Shown piece by piece: positions 63,828 to 64,000 of a stretch of 64,000 bases of DNA. The stretch comes from Charina bottae. Its lineage: Eukaryota > Chordata > Lepidosauria > Squamata > Charinaidae. The notes under the pieces were generated by a model that saw nothing but the letters and a program-made list of their open reading frames with translations, ran no database searches and was not told the origin of the DNA. The translations under genes were made by a program, and so were the position numbers. The first letter of the stretch is position 1, and each line of letters begins with the position of its first letter. Location: the NCBI GenBank assembly GCA_023362775.1, contig JALMGJ010000012.1:22526001-22590000 (forward strand). Reading direction: 5' to 3'.

Positions 63828-64000
63828 TAAAGGTAAAGGTTCCCCCCGCAAAGTTGTGCAGTCGTGTCCGACTCTAGGGGCCGGTGCTCATCTCCGTTTG
63901 TTAGCCGAAGAGCCAGCGTTGTCCGAAGACGCTTCCACGGTCATGTGGCTGGCATGATGCGCGCGGAACGCTGTTACCTACCCACCGAAGTGGTACCTAT
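63828..64000 (-). mobile_element. Sauria-type SINE, cut by the window end
   Basis: The minus-strand 3' tail 'taaaggtaaaggttcccccc' and 'gcagtcgtgtccgactctag' come first. Then 'gtgctcatctccgtttgtta', 'gccgaagagccagcgttgtc', 'ggaacgctgttacctaccca' and 'ccgaagtggtacctat' follow. These are the reverse complement of the copy at 53992-54315. The tRNA-like head lies beyond 64000. Confidence 0.88.

Overview
This is vertebrate nuclear DNA, not a prokaryotic or viral replicon. It has AT-rich intronic sequence, spliced exons, many microsatellites and a dense load of retroposons. Sauria-type SINEs with a BovB/RTE-like tail, an RTE/BovB-like LINE remnant, L2/CR1-group LINE 3' ends and tRNA-derived SINEs point to a squamate reptile (lizard or snake). 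The species cannot be named from the sequence.

The only host gene I can support is the 5' part of TCF4 (E2-2/ITF2, a class I bHLH E-protein), on the + strand. Two exons are clear: the ATG exon (13321-13412, 24 codons) and the next exon (15042-15114, 73 nt). Together they encode the start of the AD1 activation domain, including the LDFS core. A CpG-containing, promoter-like region (about 10.2-12.4 kb) lies upstream and ends in a plausible first exon with a donor at 12394/12395. That exon is open in frame with the ATG exon, so a longer N-terminus is possible. The 1.6-kb intron between the two coding exons contains the position orthologous to the human CTG18.1 repeat, which here is only two CTG units. 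Everything from 15115 to the end appears to be one large TCF4 intron; I see no further coding exon.

Left flank (1-10 kb): a broken Ty3/gypsy retrotransposon on the + strand (about 0.74-4.25 kb; gag, CCHC knuckle, protease, RT, RNase H, integrase start, then truncated). It is followed by unclassified sequence, a minus-strand LTR (5097-5597), microsatellites, a hAT-like element, a chimeric SINE and an RTE/BovB-like LINE remnant.

Right part (15-64 kb): mostly unique intron with scattered insertions. These include a 1,599-bp Tc1-like transposon (28003-29601) with ~200-bp inverted repeats and a transposase interrupted by one in-frame stop. There are also two hAT MITEs with exact 8-bp target duplications, three intact-ended copies of a TACAGGTAGTCCTC-ended DNA element (one a giant nested hairpin), several L2-like LINE fragments (two nearly identical), two LTRs of one family (one nested in an L2) and Sauria SINEs.

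I found no sign of an undescribed gene system. The most useful observations are the unexpanded CTG18.1 orthologue, the possible TCF4 N-terminal extension, the almost intact Tc1 element, a SINE subfamily formed by fusion of two SINE types, and the nested palindromic element near 62 kb.
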